The notes under the pieces: generated by a model | Told to the model about the DNA's origin: nothing | What the model saw: the letters and a program-made list of their open reading frames with translations, nothing else | Database searches by the model: none | Position numbers and translations under genes: made by a program | Shown here: in pieces, positions 54,960-58,730 of the stretch | Numbering within the stretch: the stretch's first letter is position 1 | Layout of the letters: the number at the start of each line of letters is the position of its first letter | From: Lingula anatina | Lineage: Eukaryota > Brachiopoda > Lingulata > Lingulida > Lingulidae | Length of the DNA: 58,730 nt | Assembly (NCBI RefSeq): GCF_001039355.2 | Contig: NW_019775592.1 | Coordinates: 144,213 to 202,942 of the forward strand | Direction: 5' to 3'

Positions 54960-55262
54960 TTTATGTACAGAAACAGATGTGTCTGTACACATAGCCGTCA
55001 CCTGCGTCTGTCGTTGCAGTTGCCGTAGGCCGTCACCATTGTCGCCGTTGCCGTGCACTCAGCAATAACACGATAAGTGGAATACCATTTTACATTTTGT
55101 ATTCAAATTTGCATATATGCAGCACTGATAACACAATATAAGAAAAACAGATGGGCAAATTGCCATTATACTCACAGGACTGGTCAACCTTTCTAAAATG
55201 TAGGACAAGTTTGAAAATCAGCATAATCGGGCCATTATTTTATAAGTTATGCTGTTTTTTCA
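54960..55262 (+). repeat. Diverged single copy related to the 58.2-58.7 kb repeat
   Basis: TTATGTACAGAAACAGATGT, CGTCGCC-type GC-rich triplets, AACACGATAAGTGGAA and ATCGGGCCATT follow in the same order as at 58221-58450. Confidence 0.8.
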
Positions 55263-55789
55263 CATTTCTTCAGATTCAATTCTTAGGCATGTTAACAGTC
55301 TCGTTATTTAACTAATAAGATACCTAAAAGTGTTTGTTTGACATTTCCTGCATCTTTACAACATTGTTAGTTGATTATGTAAAAATGATGGTAAACTTGT
55401 TATCATGTATTGTATAATAAAGTGTCAAAAATGGAAATAAACTCATATAATTGCAGTTTGTAAGATTCAATCATTCACTATGTTCAGAAACTCAGAATGG
55501 AGTAAATTGGACATAAAACACTGTTCTATTGATATTTTTATGAAAATGGCAGTAAACTGATAATTTTGTTATATGTTAAAAAATTGTTAAAAAAGGAAAA
55601 AAATGCATTTCAGGACAGTGCTGTCTTGTCTACATTTTGGCATTTTCAAGGTGTGACTTTGAAGTTCCATGGGCCTGAAGACCTTTGCTAGTCACATTTT
55701 CTGAATATCCGTGATACTAATATTTTATTATTAAAAATTGATGGTTATTATCCTGTTAAACATTATAATTCATTCCTTACCATCACCAG

Positions 55790-56564
55790 CAAGGCGACAT
55801 CCTACACTTTAAAATTGATGGACTGGAAAATGTCGTCATAATAGATCCACTTTAGTTAGCAGTTGTGTTTTCTGCCATCATGACCCCGGCCAGCATTCAC
55901 TCTGGATGTAGTCGCGGGAGTCCTAAAAGAGGAGGTATTTGATGAGTATCTAAAAGAATTTAAGATGGCTGAAAAAAAGACTGAAATCATTCGACTTATG
56001 CTGCATTTCGACTTGATGTTAGAAATATCCCAATCAGTTGAAAACCCTCTGCCTGGACATGGAAAAAGAAGATTCATCGTACCCAGTATGCTAGTATAAA
56101 ATAACAGTGCAAATGAGACAAATCCGCAGAAATATTTGCTTATCGCATTCCCTCATATTCTGTTTCTTACTGGGTTATTTCATTGTGTGACCGTCCGTCT
56201 TCTAAGGAAGTATAAAGCTCAGCAATATAAAAATAACATCCCAGTTGTCGGGTTTGACAGCGCCTCCTTCCGTCTGGCTGATAAACAGTCGGTGCTGCAT
56301 CTCGCCATTGAAAATAAGGCCATGAAGTTGTTTATAACTAACGCCACTGGACTCCCTCCAAAGACTCACGTGTACTCAGAAGCAACAAAAACAGTTGAAA
56401 ACGAGTTGACAGTCCTTCGGGATACATACTGCCCCAGGATGCATTTTGGCTACAGCATCAGGTTAAAAAATGACGGACCCAATATTCCAATAAATGCACA
56501 TGACGTCCAAACGGGCGATTCCATATGTGTGTATGTAGAGAACTCTGACGTGTTGGTAGATTAG
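55790..56564 (+). pseudogene. COR-domain (Roco-like) exon, decayed
   Basis: Acceptor ATCACCAG is followed by GDILHFKIDGLENVVIIDPL, the typical COR stretch that should continue with Trp-Leu; here the Trp codon reads TAG (55853-55855). After LAVVFSAIMTP the frame shifts by one near 55890-55920 and resumes GVLKEEVFDEYLKEF and then HFDLMLEI and RFIVPSML, ending in TAA at 56097. The same frame reopens with FLTGLFHCVTVRLLRKY and runs to TAG at 56562. COR follows Roc GTPase domains and in invertebrates occurs in large immune or death-domain multidomain families. Two stops and a shift make a working product unlikely, though the 142-codon end (56136-56564) is still open. No Roc, LRR or death domain is seen upstream. 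Confidence 0.75.
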
Positions 56565-57260
56565 AGGCCATATCGCGTTTGGTTTTCCGGTGAGCAGTTT
56601 GAAATATCACATAGTGTTGTTGTGAATAGACATTAGGCCCTATGCTATTTTAACATAGAACATGCATTCCGTGTTAATTGGTTCACAGATCTTAACATTT
56701 TAAAAGATCCCTGATTACACATCATGTAATATCTGAAACCAGATACCATAAGAAAATTTAGGTTTGATTAGTTTTAATTTTCAAAATAATTTATCTGGAA
56801 AAAAGTATTAAGGATATTTCTGTTTTGTACATATATTTTTGAAAATATTGATTTTTTACACAAACACTAATGACATACAATGTTAGTTATTTCGTATGAA
56901 TACTCAATTGTATATGCAATAGACTAAAAAATGCTCAATTAGAAATTAATGGGAAAATTTATATTAATCTACCCTTCTTAAATGAACTAGGTACTTGTTT
57001 GTAACATTTTTATTAGAAACAAAAGGCAAGATATCGTATTCAGATTTTACTCAAACATGTTATGAATTAGCAACCTGTGATAACAAGTCATTAGAAACAT
57101 GTCAGTGAAAAATAAAACCAAAATTAACAATCATTTCGGAATGACACTTGGATTTTGAAAGGAAAAGTACGGCGTATGATAGGACATAAAGTATTTTGAT
57201 GGGGCCCTAGAGGCCAAGTGCCAATATATAATATATATTAGGCCAATCTTACCATTTTAG
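56565..57260. other. Gap between the COR relic and the caspase exons
   Basis: AT-rich sequence; no splice-bounded coding segment recognised. Confidence 0.5.
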
Positions 57261-57310
57261 CAGCCCCAGAGAATCAAGACCGTCGTGCAGCCAAGTGTCC
57301 TGAAAACGAG
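57261..57310 (+). CDS. Possible caspase linker exon before the catalytic domain
   Basis: Acceptor CCATTTTAG, 50 bases, then GAG followed by GCAAGT (a GC-type donor). In the frame that joins the next exon it reads APENQDRRAAKCPENE, which runs on to YKNDSEPRGRA, a layout normal for the linker in front of a caspase large subunit. The exon is short and the donor non-canonical, so this call is tentative. Confidence 0.4.
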
Positions 57311-57353
57311 GCAAGTTATGAGCTTTTAAATACGTTTGTGTCTAAGTACTGCG

Positions 57354-57441
57354 CAGCAAACACATAACGTTATTATAACGTTACCATATCATATGTCCAA
57401 AAACATTTTGGTAACATTATAGTAATGTTCTGTGTTTGCTG
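57354..57441. mobile_element. Hairpin element beside the caspase exon
   Basis: CAGCAAACACATAACGTTAT with ATAACGTTACCA at the left and TGGTAACATTATAGTAATG with TTCTGTGTTTGCTG at the right are imperfect inverted repeats around a 22-base loop. It lies inside the intron between the two predicted caspase exons. Confidence 0.6.
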
Positions 57442-57632
57442 ACCATTATCCTCACTTGCACAAGTTTTAGTAAGACCATGAAATTAAATGTACTTGTATA
57501 TACACAATGGTAAGAAAAATTGGATACACTTAGGCATAAATGAGCACTTTTCACTCTGTTACACTTGCTATACGACCTCCGATATTTCTAATGATAAATT
57601 TCACATAAAGACGGTGTATGTGTGCGTTTCAG

Positions 57633-57803
57633 TACAAGAACGATTCTGAACCAAGAGGTCGTGCACTCATTATCAACAACAAGACATTTTCCGTGGACTG
57701 GCTTCCAGAACGTGATGGTACCGAGGTAGACGTTGTTGCCTTGAGGGAACTATTCCGTTACCTCCATTATGAGACAGACGTTATCAGTAACCTGACTGCA
57801 AAT
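57633..57803 (+). CDS. Caspase, start of the large (p20) catalytic subunit; continues beyond window
   Basis: Acceptor TGCGTTTCAG, 57 codons, donor GTGAGT, phase 0/0. YKNDSEPRGRALIINNKTF matches the first strand of caspases (PRGxALIINNxxF); RDGTEVDVVALRELFRYL carries the substrate-binding Arg and the helix after it; YETDVISNLTAN leads to the His loop. The catalytic His (SHG) and Cys (QACRG) would be in later exons beyond the window. Family role: Asp-specific cysteine protease of apoptosis or inflammation. Initiator or effector type cannot be told, because the prodomain is not seen. Confidence 0.88.
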
Positions 57804-58227
57804 GTGAGTTCATTAATAAGATCGTGGTGTGTTTGTAAAAAAACGAACATCGTAAAAGCCAAATGGCTTTTAGGTTTCAAAGACTAACATACTTTTTGGT
57901 GATATCTAAATATATTTATCAGTGACACAAAGATGATACAATTGATACTTGAACCTTTTGGTTCAAAACAGGTGTTATCAAACAAACTTTTCGGTCACAT
58001 TTTATTATGTTTATCTATTTCACTGCAATATATTTTTCTACTAAAATGAAACATTTCACTCGTTTCTGTTCATTGCATGTATTTGTATTTATATGAGAGA
58101 CGTATGGTACACTGTATAGTTATACAACATTGGTCAAAAAGGTTGTCCCACCCCTATTTCCATGTACTTTTATTTACAAATGATCACCTTACAGCTGTAA
58201 ATTGTTAGAAATAGTGCTTTTTTATGT

Positions 58228-58258
58228 ACAGACACAGATGTGTCTGTACATATAGCCA
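58228..58258. repeat. GTGTCTGTACA palindrome
   Basis: TGTACAGACACA and TGTGTCTGTACA face each other; the same palindrome with one change is at 54964-54990. It heads both copies of the dispersed repeat. Confidence 0.8.
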
Positions 58259-58310
58259 TCATCTGCGTCTGTTGGCGCCGTCGGCGCCGTTGTCGCCGTC
58301 GTGCACTTTT

Positions 58311-58730
58311 ACCGATAACACGATAAGTGGAACACTGTTTTTGCTTTTGGCTTGAAACTTACAGAACTGGTGAATATTTCTAATACGCAGGTCAAGTACA
58401 AAAATCAGCATGATCGGGCCATTTTTAGGGAAGTTATGCTGTTTTTTCACTTTTTTCAGCATATATGCAGCACCGATAACACGATAAGTGGAAAACCATT
58501 TTACTTTTTAGCTTGAAACTTACAAAACTGATGAATATTCATAATCCGCAGGTCAAGTTCGAAAATCAGCATGATCGGGTCATTTTTAGGGAAGTTACGC
58601 TGTTTTTTCACTTTTCTCAGCATATATGCAACCCCGATAACACGATAAGTGAAATAACGTTTTACCTTTTGGCTCGAAACTAACAGAACTGATGGATATT
58701 CATAATACGCAGGTCAAGTTCGAAAATCAG
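58311..58730 (+). repeat. Tandem repeat with 161-bp period (2.6 copies to the window edge)
   Basis: CCGATAACACGATAAGTG begins units at about 58312, 58473 and 58634. Each unit also holds AATCAGCATGATCGGG, AGGGAAGTTATGCTG-type and CAGCATATATGCA sequence. The array runs off the right edge; one related unit lies at 54960. Confidence 0.9.

Noticed and set aside
56083-56126. A 44-base intron removing the TAA in the COR exon
   Set aside because: GTATGC and CCGCAG borders exist, but 44 bases is too short for this gene style, and the TAG and frameshift upstream remain.
1-58730. tRNA, rRNA, CRISPR arrays, bacterial operons
   Set aside because: Nothing of the kind seen; the window is eukaryotic nuclear DNA.

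Overview
This is eukaryotic, AT-rich, intron-rich animal DNA: short exons with GT-AG borders, long introns full of homopolymers, CA, GA and TTA microsatellites, and many small terminal-inverted-repeat elements. The protein families (class VII myosin, a Roco-type COR domain, a caspase) and the repeat style suggest a marine invertebrate, probably a deuterostome such as an echinoderm, hemichordate or lancelet. I cannot narrow this further from the sequence alone.

Left part (1-12830): four phase-compatible coding exons on the minus strand give the first 226 residues of an unrecognised membrane protein. It has a Cys/Pro-rich start, an acidic Ser-rich stretch and then a first membrane helix. The gene runs off the left edge. 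Its long introns carry fold-back elements, including a perfect 111-bp palindrome. A CpG-richer block at 12830-13480, with a perfect CRE and a YY1-type site, looks like a two-way promoter shared with the gene to its right.

Middle (13111-49424): the plus-strand orthologue of unconventional myosin VIIa. After a non-coding first exon and an 11-kb intron, 25 coding exons join without a frame break into 1209 residues: the motor (P-loop, switch I, switch II), five IQ motifs, a charged single-helix region and most of the first MyTH4 domain. The FERM, SH3 and second MyTH4-FERM exons are not found in the remaining 9.3 kb. Three successive exons (3, 4 and 5) each have a partial copy of their own acceptor plus exon start just upstream. 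There is a candidate 12-base microexon. A candidate alternative first exon, 330 bases downstream of a near-perfect RFX X-box, would encode a motor-less tail isoform.

Right part (49425-58730): transposon debris (a hAT-like fragment and the pre-RT part of a non-LTR retroelement with its frame open); a small three-exon gene of unknown function that appears to use a GC-AG intron; a pair of inverted CACGTG/TGACGACAAT blocks; a decayed COR-domain exon; then the start of a caspase catalytic domain. A 161-bp tandem repeat closes the window. The COR and caspase pieces would fit an innate-immunity or cell-death gene neighbourhood. It is open whether they lie inside a giant intron of the myosin gene or were joined to it by an assembly error.
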